Positions 11,513 to 22,852 of a stretch of 64,000 nt of DNA are shown piece after piece. The notes beneath the pieces were generated by a model, which was given only the letters and a program-made list of their open reading frames with translations, had not been told where the DNA came from and searched no databases. Position 1 is the stretch's first letter, and every line of letters begins with the position of its first letter. This DNA comes from Puccinia triticina. Lineage: Eukaryota > Basidiomycota > Pucciniomycetes > Pucciniales > Pucciniaceae. The translations under genes and the position numbers were made by a program. Location of the stretch: positions 6,431,501-6,495,500 of the forward strand of contig NC_070559.1 in the NCBI RefSeq assembly GCF_026914185.1. Direction: 5' to 3'.

Positions 11513-14500
11513 TCAACCGCTCCCATGAGCGTCTACAGACTCCACATAGCAATAATCTCTGGGAATGGACATGGGTGGATTGAGAAAGTACCTAAAATAT
11601 CACGGAAGTTTAGGAAGCCACCTTATATCTAGTCTGTCGATGAGGGATTCTGACTTACGTAGGAAATTTCACTGGAGGGCCACCACCGCCTTGAAAGGCC
11701 ATGGCCAAGATAAATACCACTAACTCTGTTCCACCGTCGAGAGCGGCAGACAAAATGTAATTGTATTTATTGAACCTGGATTATATTTCAAGAAACAATC
11801 AGTGGAAAGAGGCAATGGGCTGAATCAAATTATTTTCTAATTTACCATTGGGCTCGGTATCTCCGGGCCCACAATTGTGAGGCTAGCCCGATGGCAATCC
11901 GCACAGGCTCTCCTGCGTAGGCCACTTGAACAAGATGCATAACGTCAACTGACTGAAATTGCAGTTGTAAGTGTCAAAAACTTACTTGTGTACAAGGCGG
12001 GGATAATTCCAAGGAAGAGAGGTACGATCACCAGATTGAATTTAAATCGTGGCCAAAATTTGTGGGCAACAAAAAACGGAATGGGAAGGAAGAACCCAAT
12101 CAACATTCCCCAACTGATCGCCGACTCGATTCACCAACGCGCCAAGAAAAAAAAAGTTCGCGAACATCTTCGTGAGTTTCCCTGAACATGTAATTGATTT
12201 CAGTCGAATTAGAAGACCCACGTATCTTTGACCAGAAAGAAAAATCCGCCTAGAGAAAATTCCCCAGCTGTAAAGCAGAATAGCGAGGACCGGTTGATTC
12301 TCCAGGTGAGCTTTAAGTCTTTCCTCTTTCTAAGCAAGCAGAAGATAACGAACCTAACTGCACGAGCGTGGAACGCCGCAATTTCGGCACCTGAGAAGAC
12401 CCCATTTCCATGAGGCGAAAGCAAGACCTCACGCTGATTTTTGAGGATGGCTTTCATGACTACTAGAGTAAATAAGCTTCCGACGGTGCACCCTATCAAT
12501 TGAGAATAAACCACGAGCTTTTGTGGCAGCTGCACGTATTGACCATATTTCATGTTTCTCAGCATATTTAAGCCTTGGAGAGCACTTTTGTGCAATTGAG
12601 TAATTCAGACCCGAAGTCAGCAAACATCACCGGCGAGTATGCAAGTCGCAAAATGGCCGAGGAAGAATACCTTGTTGCACCGTAGATTGTAAACCACATG
12701 CTGCCAAAGGCGTTTCCCGGGAATAAAAGGCCGCCAAGCGTTTGGACACCGGTAGATAACCGAACCAAGAAACCGGTGATTGCAAAGATGAACCCCGTTC
12801 CAAGTCTAGATTTGTCACGCGCAATTGAAACGAGTCATTTGTTAACATGATACTTCTGTCTTGTTCGGGGGATAATCACTGAAGATGGTCTCTTCTTGAT
12901 TTGGAAATGCCGAAAATACGGACGTTAGAAGGAAAGAGCTTATCAAAGCGATAATCAAGGCAGGGATAGAAATTCCCGAGTTACCGACAGCGGACATGCC
13001 GAAGGCCAAGCCAACGGCTACAATTGAAATCACAGCGAATCCCCTGAAGAATAAATGAACATGCGAAAAAGTAGATTGAGCAATCACAGAAATAAAGACA
13101 CATTGATGAAAGGCCTGGAGAGCATACCACAATGGGAAATCCTTGTACTTCAGACATGCTATCCGATGCGGGTCAATCAGGTCAATCTCCTCCGAACTCT
13201 TTGATTTCTTAAAAAGTGAACCAATTAATCGATAATTTTGAAGCACCGCATGGGAAACGGAACTTGTCAAAGCTAGTGAAAGGAGAACCTGAACTAGGTA
13301 ATATGTTCCGGTGAAAAATGGAAGTCCCGTTTTTTCTATGAACTCCACGTTGGCTGTACCATCTGGGTTGACAGCATGTCGATACGGATATGGCTTACCG
13401 TCTGCAGTGAATAAACTGGCAGACAAGAATGGAAATTTTTGATTGAAGCCACCCCCTAGGCCACATGGGTTGCGTGATCAAATCAGTGTTTCGATAGAAA
13501 AGATGATAGAGGTCAGAACAAGCTGCGAAGAGAAATAGAAAAAAATCTCTCACCAAACCAGGACTTGGAATAAACAAGAAAGAAAGCCAGAGTTGAGATC
13601 ACCCAAGCAAATAGTTGATGGATCTGAAACGAAGAAGGATGCTCGTTAACTTGGTTTGGCCCGCCGTATCCAAGCTCTAGTGAGTTCAGAATCTTGACAC
13701 CTACCTGCGTATTGAGAGGCATATATAGTGGTCCAAGACCACCGATCATGGTCCAATCTGCAGAAAAACTAAACAATCCCATGCCTTGGAACGGTCGAGC
13801 GCCTCCAAAAACATTCGTAATAAGTTGATTTTTCGGCAAGGTCAAGCAGAAAACGTTGATAGCTTGGAAAGCCGGCGTAATGTACGTTGGGAAAATTTCA
13901 TCTGAATTCCAGGTCGATGAGTTTGGAGTAAACAGTCGCCAAAACCATGTTAAATGATTTCTTCGAGAGCTCTTGAACAGGGGGAGATCTTTTTTCTGTA
14001 AGGCTATGTACAACGAATCCTAAAGCTTACAAATCCCAACCGCTAGGAAAGCCTTCTTGAAAAATTTCACCTGGTCGTCGGATCTATCTCCCACGCTGAA
14101 CAGAGAATTCAAAAGAGAGACGCTTGGAAGTGTGTCACTAAAATCAAGGCGGTCTCGTCAGAAAATTATATTGTCTGGAAGGCTAGCTTCAGTAGATGGG
14201 TGCCTCACGGAAATACAGTACGCTTGGGGTAAACCAAGATAGGCATTAGTAAGCCCGCCCATCCGAACCCGATTAGCTGCGAGCTGATCAAAATCCCAAA
14301 GGCAACGCCGAAATTCATCTCCTGATCAAAGTACAAGTCGTACACTACGATCATCTGCGCAGTTTTTGAGAATGGGCAATCCGGCATACCCAGAAGCACA
14401 CGGGTTGGTCAGCATATGTCGTAAATTAATTAAAACAAGTAAATTCACCTCGGCCGCCAGCGCACCAATACCCGCCGTGTTTCCTATTAAGGCGGAGAAT

Positions 14501-15307
14501 GCTGTCTCTTTCTGTAGTTTATTTGGAAATGGATTTTGACGTTATATAAGTAAAGAAATAAGGACTCCATGTCAAAACTATATGGCCGGACTTTTTCGTG
14601 TTTGGAAGAAAGCATCAGATCGGAAAGGGGAGCTTTATACATACCAAAGTGTAAGGGCCCGGATTCCACCATTCAGGGCCGGGAATCAATGCGAACCCTC
14701 TGCCAAGGATCACTGACGCTATCTGTGAAAGAAAGTCGTCAGCAGCTAAACCTTATGACTAGGATAGGAAGCTTACTTGAAGGAACATCATTTTAATTGT
14801 CATGTGAACCGGCTTGAACATGAAAAGCTACAGAATACATTCAAAAAGAAACCCTACTTCAGTAAATGAGTCACAATCAGTTTGTTCACAATAATCAATC
14901 CTTACCTGTGTAACTGAAACCGCAAAAGCGGCTAAAATCACACCAGATACAACAGACCTCACTGTCATGGTTGGACCCTCGGGAACATCATCTTGAAGCG
15001 GCAATGTGCCTATTTTGTCCTCTAGAATAGAGTTTCTTGCCTTCTGGTTTGCTTCCACGCTCGTCACTGGAGAGGTAGAGGGTAAGTCTATGCCTCTATC
15101 TGATAAACTTAAGGTCTCTATTTTTGGGCTAGAGAAAGCATTTTCCTCGAAAATATCCGCGGCGGCGGTTGTACTTATTATGGAATCTGGAAGAAGTGGA
15201 AAGGTGTTTTGAATTGAGCTGGATGGAGGGCTGCTTCGTGCATAATCATTTTCCGCGGGGTCGGCGATGGTCTTCTGTGGTCGCGACGCATTTATCAGCG
15301 GGTCCAT
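11513..15307 (-). CDS. OPT-family oligopeptide transporter
   Basis: Proton-coupled uptake of small peptides (or siderophore-/glutathione-like substrates) across the plasma membrane is the family role. I traced 17 exons: 15307-14906, 14827-14777, 14722-14645, 14511-14449, 14354-14209, 14137-14031, 13901-13705, 13623-13554, 13455-13128, 13043-12924, 12805-12671, 12584-12354, 12267-12222, 12124-11986, 11948-11846, 11775-11659, 11591-11513. Phases agree throughout and give 803 residues, the usual OPT length. Diagnostic segments are EWWNPGPYTL (the NPG motif), EIFPTYITPAFQA, DFPLW before a membrane helix, WGMLIGFFLPIPFF, KYNYILSAALDGGTELVVF and the C-terminal YFLNPPM-DYC type end. A 110-residue Ser-rich cytosolic tail precedes the first helix. 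Some donors are non-consensus (GTCCGT, GTTCGT). Substrate cannot be told from sequence. Confidence 0.9.
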
Positions 15308-16535
15308 GTTTTCTACCAAGATGAATGAAACTATTATGAATCAAGAATAAAATCCGTTGCCGTCTTCTGCAGCAAGCAGTTTGTATGTCGAAATCGAGGG
15401 GTATAGTGCTGCTGATTATGTGGATTTTTGATTGTTTGATTGACTGGAATATGAGTAGGTATATAAAGTAGTGCTCCATGAGTGATTGCTGTAGCTTGAG
15501 GCAGTCGATAAACAGAGAGAAAAGAGCACAACCAGCGACAAAGATCAGCGTGCTGAAAACGAAAGAAATTGGCAAGCACATCTCACACACGATCTGAGAT
15601 GCTAGGATTATTTTGAGATCTTCGCTCGATTGTGCTTCCCCATAGGTGCCTGTCATTCATGTCCCCACCCATAGAAACGCTACTACAACAGATTTGGTAC
15701 TTTGGTTTATCACGCATCCTCATGTGCATGGGCATACACCAACTTTTGGAGACGTGTCCAGCCAGAATCCGAGACCTTGTCTTCTCAATGACCGGACAGG
15801 TCTCTCCAAAATGGTTTGGAACACATTTGAAGAAAGAGGCCAAAGATGCAACTTAACTAAGCAAGACTTATTTAAGATCGCCAAAAAAAAAAAAAAAAAA
15901 AAGAGCGGAGCGAGAATTTGCACCAGCACGCAGATCTTAAGTCACTTTACAAATCCCTTTTATCTGATGACCCCAAAGTAAGACTTCCACCCCCTCCGAA
16001 AGACAAAGAACTATGTAGTGATACAAGGGGGGGGGGTTGCGCGGTGCGCACAGCTCGGCGCATGAGACCAGTGAGGAGAAGGGCGCCACAGCCTATAACG
16101 GGAGTCGTCGCCCAGTTTTTGGGAGTTGTTTATTGTCTATGCTTAGCCTTTCTTCGTGGACATGCATCCACTGTTTTAGTATCATCCAAGCCCTGACATC
16201 AGCAGCTCAAGTAGAAAAATATATATTATTTGTCTGTATGTTTACCTCTTCATTCTAATGCTATGAACCAGAAAAAAATCAATTTCAGATCTATGACAAC
16301 AATCACATGAAAAATTTGCCGGAGAAAATTTCAAAGGTGATCCCGGACAAAGAATGAAGCCAAGTTATTCACAGTTTGGAAAAAGCAAAACACTGACAGA
16401 TCTACATGAGATACAAATACAAACCAACGAGCCGAGCTCCTAATTATAAGAATAAGATATGTGTGTGAAAAAAACCAAATTCGTTGAAGAGGGACGGAGA
16501 GCAAGCTTGAGTATGAAAAGAGAGGGGGAGAAAGC
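15308..16535. other. Intergenic between OPT and OXR1-like gene
   Basis: It holds a 20-nt A run (15883-15902) that could be the tail of an old retroposed sequence, and a G10 run near 16027-16036. I see no gene, and the short ORFs are shadows. Confidence 0.45.
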
Positions 16536-18468
16536 TTATGAGACGCAGACGGTCCAACACTCCAGGGCGATCACTTCAAAGGTGCCGTCGTCTTGGGTAC
16601 GGTCGGTCGGATGCTTGTTGGTGATCGAACAAAGGACTTCGTTGTTAAACGCCGGACAACTGCTCGACGCGCCTTTGTCCAAATTCGAATCGATCCATAA
16701 ACCAAACTTGCCATCCCTTTTCATTAAACATTGAAAAACATGCATTGTTTCAATGTTTGAATCCATTAAGTTGGATTGCCATCTGAAGAACGAGAGACCT
16801 ACCCTCCACCAATGCTCAGAAGGTCGTGGTCGCTCAGGATCATGTAGTCGTTGGCACCAGTCCAAAGATAGACTTTCACGGTGACGCCGATCCGAAAATC
16901 GCCAGGCTCGAACATGACAGCCTTCCACAAGAAGCTGCGCCCCCGTTGCCCGAGAGAAAACGAAAGAAAGAATTTCAGAAAGGTGAAGGGAACGAGGAAG
17001 AGAAGAGGGCCGAGAATACGGACCATTCGCCGGTCCCATAGTACTCTTTAGAAGGCTTGAAAGCCTCGTTGACGAATGCCCCAAACCGGTTCCCGTCTTG
17101 GTCTTTCAATGCTAAGATGCAGCCGGCGGTCGTCCCGCTCATCGACGAGATCGAACGCACTTTCTCGTACAGCGTGCCTAACGAGGTCCCGTGTTGGTCG
17201 ATCGAATACATCAATCTCCATGTCGATGGGATCTTCAATCGAGACGGCAAATGCAACCTGATCTTTTTTTTCCCACAACCCCCCCACAGCAAAACAAAAT
17301 TGGTTATTTTTTGTGTTTTAGTCTGGGACATGATAAAAGGAGGGGAGTTGCTTACTCCTTCAGCCAATTCGTCATCCATGACCAGTTGGGATTGCGAGTC
17401 AGCGCCGACGAATTGGATGGGACTAGGCCGGCCTTCGTGGCCTTCAAAGAAAGAGAGTGGAGTGGAATGGCCACTGTTGTGAGCTTTGATGGCGGGAGAG
17501 GGGGAGGCGCGAGTTTTGAAAGTTTGGAACTCTCGAGGAGTGTGTTGATCGATCGGAGCCTCTTTCTTGGAAGATGATGGTGCCGACCCCGGCCCGCTCG
17601 CGGAGACAAACTCGTCGAAGTCTTCGAGCAAAGCGGCCGCTAACTTGTGTTGGTCAACCGCTTTAGTCATCCGGGGCTCGGCCCTAGCGTTATTGGTGCT
17701 GCTCTCTGGATGGCCTGAGAGGGAAAGAGGTTTGGTAGTAGTGCTCTTGGGACTAGGACTCTCGTTCTTTGATGTTCTTGATTTGTTGGCTTGGTTCTGG
17801 AAGATTTGGGACGGGATTTTGATCGAGTTTGTGTTCGCATTATTGGATGGTGAGTTTTTGGTGACAGAATGGTCTGCAGGAGGGGAGCTGAGGGCAGCAG
17901 CGTCGTTGGGAGAGAGGGCAGTGGTGGGATCGATGAAGCAGGTCATAGGTTCTTGGTCCAACTTGGAGAGAGTGATCAGCGGTTTCTGGTAAGGATTGCT
18001 GGTTGAGTTTGGCTGAGTGGAGAGTGGAGGAGGTTGGAGGGATGGAGATTGAGGCCGGAAGGGCTCGTGGGCCAGGTGTTTTGCGAGTGCATCCTGCCTG
18101 AACTTTGAGCGAATCTGAGCGTCTATGAGCAATGATTTCTGAGTGTTTGGAGATGCAGCTGTTGATTGGCTGTCAGCTAGGAATCCGAGTGGATCGAGGT
18201 CGGTGGACGAGAGGTGATCGGCCTGTGGTTTGATTTTCCCGATGATGGAGGGGTTGCTCTGGTCGCTTGGGGCGGCAGTGGTTGTTGCTGCTGAGGAGAA
18301 GAGCGGGTTTGAGTTTGAGCTTGCTGATGGTCTTCTGATGTTAGTCTGGGCCTGGTGGGCGTAGTTGGACTTGAGAGCGCTGCTCGGGTGGTTCTTGGTA
18401 GTGATGATTCCGATCTGGGTGTGTTTGTTGATGGAGAGTGGGTCGAATTCTTCGAGTAAGTCCTGCAT
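16536..18468 (-). CDS. TLDc-domain protein, OXR1-like
   Basis: OXR1-type proteins protect eukaryotic cells from oxidative damage, and some TLDc proteins regulate the V-ATPase. Four exons: 18468-17356, 17262-17024, 16934-16803, 16716-16536 (554 residues, frame closed). Residues 1-370 are low-complexity Ser/Pro/Asn/Thr-rich with no fold evident. The TLDc domain fills the C-terminal 180 residues: IRLHLPSRLKIPSTWRLMYS, DQHGTSLGTLYEKV, YYGTGECFLWKA (spanning the exon 2/3 join), LWTGANDYMILSD, GGGDGKFGLWIDS (exon 3/4 join) and the end TFEVIALECW. The conserved blocks fix the splice sites, including a GTCCGT donor at 17023-17018 and AAG acceptors for exons 2 and 4. The N-terminal extension is longer than in yeast Oxr1. 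Confidence 0.87.
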
Positions 18469-19690
18469 CGTTCGTCGCTGGTTCCTGCGTGGAGTGCTCG
18501 AAAACAGCGGGCGGGGTGGCTGTAGGGTTTGATCGACTCGATTACGTCAGCCAAAACACTCCGCAACTTCGGTAGCCAGAACAACGAGGAACAACCCATC
18601 ACACCAAATCAAAACACATAGCAACCACAACCCATTCCAATCACAAGAGATACATGACACGTAATTTCAGCAATTGGCGTTGATGGCGTGGTATGTACCA
18701 ACTCCTTAGCGGGAATTTTGACTCAAAGGTGATAATGTGTCGCAGCTTATACAACTTCAGAACAGCTTTCTCACAAAATTTTGGTGCTCTATGGGGCACC
18801 AAAGGGCACCAACAAGAAAACTACCCTGCTTTCGACATAAGTAGGAAGGTGTTTGGCCCCATGGAGCCACCCTATCAAAATTGATGTCAGATGTGGAATG
18901 ATGGCTCTCAAATTTAAGATGTATTGGAATGTGTCATGAAAATATAAAACCTTCTTTGCAGGGACCATTGATTATCTGCTTGTCTAATCTACATATTTCC
19001 CTGAAAAGAGGATTTTTGTGGAACTATGCCACAATGTGATAAGTTTCTATGTTTTGATTTTGAGAAACTCAGAGGCTGCTAACACTGGATTACTTCCTAT
19101 TGGGTCTGCAGCCCTCCCAGATTTCAATTTACACACACTAATTCTTGGGTTTTGGTAAGAAGGAATATGTTTCTCTAAGACTGTTATTTATTGGTTTCAT
19201 GTGAAATAGTTCTGATTTTGATAGGTGTTAATTTAGGATTTACGCCTAGAGGTCGTTATTGCCAACAGGAAGTCCTCTGCTAGAAACTTTTTATAACATC
19301 TTGTAAGGGAAATCATGTAAATGTTTTGGAAATTTGGAGAAATCATGCAGTGCACTTCATGTTTTCCCCAATCAATTTCCCAACATTTCACATGATTAGG
19401 TTTACTTGCCTGCCCAAAGACAAATTACATAGTACTTGGCTGATAAAGGATAATACATCCAGGCACTGTAAGAATCAAAGGGCCTAATGCAAAAGCCCAC
19501 ACATACCAATGTGCATTGTATAAGTGGGACTCAAAGTTGAGGCCAAGCAACTAATAATCATAGAGGGAAAATACAGCGGTAGAACAGAAAAAAAAACATT
19601 GTGTTGGACACATGCTAGAAATAGCAAATGGTGTGATAGATTGTATCCAATGCACCAAGTATAAAATAGAAATATATGATAGTAAAAGCT
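18469..19690. other. AT-rich intergenic, nothing recognised
   Basis: This is upstream of the OXR1-like gene. No ORF above 75 codons, repeat or RNA motif stands out. Confidence 0.5.
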
Positions 19691-19694
19691 GTAA

Positions 19695-19928
19695 AACTGC
19701 AAGAAAAAGTTTTTAAACTACAAGAAGTTTAATGGAAGAATTTCAAGGAAACTTGGGGTATTACCCAATCATTTTCAAGTTTTACACTTTACCAAGCCTC
19801 AATGCACATTGGCTGTGCAGAAAAATCTGTTGTTTGTATGGGAAATGTGTGGAGCTAGAACAGTATTTCCACAGCATTAATAATCTGCATGTCAACTGCT
19901 AGAAGTTGGGAAAGTTTTTCTTGCAGTG
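19695..19928. mobile_element. CACTA-like (En/Spm) MITE
   Basis: The left end is AACTGCAAGAAAAAGTTTTT and the right end is AAAGTTTTTCTTGCAGTG. TAA stands directly outside each end (19692-19694 and 19929-19931). A CACTRCAAGAAAAA terminus with a 3-bp target duplication is the signature of the CACTA superfamily. The 234 bp have no ORF, so it would need a transposase in trans. Confidence 0.72.
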
Positions 19929-19990
19929 TAATTAGGTGCCTTGAGGATCAAGAAGTAGAAATAGAGTCTCAGAAAAGGCAAAGCTGACAC

Positions 19991-20045
19991 AATTCCCTCC
20001 TGTGCTTGCGGGGTGTGAGAACTCTCCCTTCAGGGAGGGACTTGC
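19991..20045. repeat. AGTCCCTCC/GGAGGGACT hairpin repeat
   Basis: A dispersed short foldback: CCCTCCTGTGCTTGCGGGG followed by CAGGGAGGGACTTG. Related copies are at 22792-22852, 26411-26439 and, inverted, 61541-61603. Confidence 0.6.
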
Positions 20046-20317
20046 ACACAATGTTGGGGTTCTTGTGTGACCAGTACCAGCCAAATGGCTGGAAAGACCA
20101 TAAAACCCCTCAGATTACCCCCAAACTCTTCAAAATTTGAGAAGCCAATGGCACCTTTAGAATCCTGATGACTTCCTACATATTCTGAAATTTTCAAAAT
20201 TTAAAAACAAAGCCATCAATCAGGTTGAAATCACTTGTCAATTTGGCCAATAGGTCATCGGAATTACAGATTGCTTGCGGGGGCAGAACACCATCACACC
20301 CCTTTCACAGCCCTCAA

Positions 20318-20590
20318 CACTACAAGAAAAAGTCAATCAACTGCTAGCAATTGAAATGCGTGTTACTGATGTGGAACTGCTGTTCTAGCTCCACCCAAAC
20401 ACACATAAGCTTTTTTTGCACAGTCACCGTGCATGATGGATGCATATTGACTGTGTATTGAAGCTTTTTCAACAGGTTACAGTAAGCCTGGACAAAGGCT
20501 TGTGTAATACCACAAGTTTTCAACTTTTCTTGGAGCTCTTGCATGTGAACTGCTTGCAGTTGCTTGAATTTTTCTTGCACACAAAGCCCC
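20318..20590. mobile_element. Diverged CACTA-like element
   Basis: The left terminus CACTACAAGAAAAAGTCAAT is a textbook CACTA end. The right side has TTTTTCTTGCACA followed by CAA, matching a CAA just outside the left end (20315-20317). The right end is eroded, so the boundary and target duplication are tentative. Confidence 0.45.
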
Positions 20591-20713
20591 TTTAGAGACT
20601 AAAAAATTGGTTTCTTGAAATACACATAGAAGCCTCAATAATGCTACTTTTGACATAGTTTTTTGGAGGAATGATAGGCAAGAACATCCAATTCTTATTC
20701 TCTTATAAAATGG

Positions 20714-22598
20714 GGGTTGAGAAATTGACTCCCACAAATTGAAAAATTGACTCCCAAACGCAATTTACGTCGCGCGGACCGCCTTGGGACTTCCTTCCCA
20801 GGTCCTCGCGACTGCATTTTGACCCAGGGGCTTTTTGGGAGTCGGAATAGTAATTCCGCAATCCCAAACGGGAGTCAGGATTTTAATTTTACAAAGAATC
20901 CCAGAAAATAGAGAAATATTTATTTCTCCTGATCACTGGAGCACCCAAACGCTCCCAAGATTTTACAGAAATCTAGATACACTGTCTAGAAAATATGTTG
21001 AAATTTACAGCAGTAGAAACCATCAGGAAGGCCTTGTACATGGAACAGGGGTGTTAATTTGGCGGATTTCCTACTAAGGCAAACACCCAAAACCTTATCT
21101 ATGGTGCGCCAAATGGCCCCAGTTTTTTTCTGCCACAAGAATACAATCTTTAAAACATATTCTGAGCTTCACGGCATTAGCACACCTCAGGGACACCTTG
21201 TGTAGCCAGGGGCTGACTTGGCGGATTTCCTACTAAGGCAAACCCCCAAAACCTTATGTATGGTGCTCCAAATGGCCCCAATTTTTTTCTGCCAGAAGAA
21301 TACACTCTCTAGAAAATATGTTGAGCTCCAAGGAGGTATTACACATCAGGAACACCTTTTATCAACCGTGGGTCAGCTATGCTAACCATAGCTGTCAGTG
21401 TAGCGTAGCGCTGTGCAAATGTGCTATTTTTAGGGTAGTGTTAGCGCAACTGCGCGCATCTGCGCTAACGCTACGCGCACAGGGTGCAAAGCTATTTTAG
21501 GTTTTAGTGTAGCGTTAGCGCAGATACGCGCAATTGCACTAACACCACAAAGGAGCGTGCGCTGCGCAAATGCGCTATACTTTAGCCGCGAGCTGCGCTG
21601 CGCTAAAGCGCTTTTTGCGAGGTTAGTGCAATTGCGCGTATCTGCGCTAACGCTACGCTAAAACCTAAAATAGCTTTGCACCCTGTGCACGTAGCGTTAG
21701 CGCAGATGCGCGCAATTGCGCTAACGCTACGCTAAAATACAGCGCGTTTGCGCAGCGCGCGCTCCTTTGTGGTGTTAGTGCAATTGCGTGTATCTGCGCT
21801 AACGCTACGCTAAAGCCTAAAATAGCTTTGCACCCTGTGCGCTTAGCGTTAGCGCAGATGCGCACAGTTGCGCTAACACTACCCTAAAAATAGCACATTT
21901 GCACAGCGCTACGCTACACTGACAGCTATGGTTAGCATAGCTGACCCACGGTTGATAAAAGGTGTTCCTGATGTGTAATACCTCCTTGGAGCTCAACATA
22001 TTTTGCTAGAGAGTGTATTCTTTTGGCAGAAAAAAATTGGGGCCGTTTGGAGCACCATACATAAGGTTTTGGGTGTTTGCCTTAGTAGGAAATCCGCCAA
22101 ATCACCCCCCAGCTACACAAGGTGTCCCTGAGTTGTGCTAATGCCGTGAAGCTCAGCATATGTTTTAAAGAGTGTATTCTTCTGGCAGAAAAACATTGGG
22201 ACCATTTGGAGCACCATAGATAAGGTTTTGGGGGTTTGCCTTAGTAGGAAATCCGCCAAATTAACCCCCCTGTTCCACAAGGCCTTCCTGATGGTTTCTA
22301 CTGCTGTAAATCTCAACATATTTTCTAGACAGTGTATCTAGATTGCTGTCAAACTTTGGGAGCGTTTGGGTGCTCCAGTGAGGAGATATAAATATTTCTC
22401 TATTTTCTGGGATTCTTTGTAAAATTAAAATCCCGACTCCCGTTTGGGATTGTGGAATTACAATTCCGACTGCCAAAACGCCCCTGGGTCAAAATGCGGT
22501 TGCGAGGACCCGGGAAGGACATCCCAAGGCGGTCCGCACAACGTAAATTGTGTTTGGGAGTCAATTTTTTAATTTATGGGAGTTGATTTTGTTGAGTT
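20714..22598. mobile_element. 1.9-kb foldback palindrome
   Basis: The two halves are imperfect reverse complements along their whole length: GAAATTGACTCCCACAAATT at about 20720 mirrors AATTTATGGGAGTTGATTTT at about 22572. The arms also share the GGCGGTCCGC, GGATTTCCTACTAAGGCAAA and AGCTATGGTTAGCATAGCTG blocks. Each arm contains two diverged copies of a 150-200 bp block (CTACTAAGGCAAAC ... TTCTGCCA ... AATACA). The core (21364-21957) is a GCGTTAGCG-rich TIR element of the kind seen at 1212-1655. The centre lies near 21650. There is no ORF of its own, so this is a nested non-autonomous foldback. Confidence 0.85.
21364..21957. mobile_element. Inner TAGCG-family TIR element
   Basis: The ends AACCGTGGGTCAGCTATGCT and AGCATAGCTGACCCACGGTT are exact complements. 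The interior is dense in GCGCTAACGCTACGC. It is nested at the centre of the larger palindrome, so a target duplication cannot be told from the outer inverted repeat. Confidence 0.75.
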
Positions 22599-22783
22599 GT
22601 CTGTTAGTCTGCTACCATGATGTATCACCAAAGTATGGAGGGCTGTTGGATTGACCCATGAGCAATATTAACCAACCACCCAGCTGGCAGCCACAGGCGT
22701 CTGTAGCCTAGTTGGTAAAGGCAAAACTCTAGTATGTGTCTCAGCATAGCTGAGTTTGTGAGTTCGACTCTCACCAGACACTA
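22592..22783 (+). repeat. tRNA-derived SINE-like repeat, copy 2
   Basis: It is collinear with copy 1 (4408-4212 on the minus strand) and abuts the foldback element. The 85-nt tRNA-like part is 22697-22781: box A TAGCCTAGTTGG at 22704-22715, variable-arm hairpin CTCAGCATAGCTGAG, box B GTTCGACTC at 22762-22770. The anticodon stem is decayed. A/B boxes of this quality could still recruit TFIIIC. Confidence 0.7.
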
Positions 22784-22791
22784 ACTTAACA

Positions 22792-22852
22792 AAGTCCCTC
22801 CTCTGCGGGGCTGAGTGGGGAGCAGAGTGCCGCCGACCGCAGGGAGGGACTT
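22792..22852. repeat. AGTCCCTCC/GGAGGGACT hairpin repeat
   Basis: AAGTCCCTCCTCTGCGGGG pairs with CCGCAGGGAGGGACTT across about 25 nt. It sits directly downstream of the SINE-like copy. Confidence 0.65.

Noticed and set aside
16826..17992. Plus-strand ORFs opposite the OXR1-like gene
   Set aside because: Antisense shadows; the TLDc motifs are on the minus strand.
22697..22781. Functional tRNA gene
   Set aside because: A and B boxes and the T arm are good, but the anticodon stem does not pair and no credible anticodon results; a second degenerate copy shows it is a repeat.
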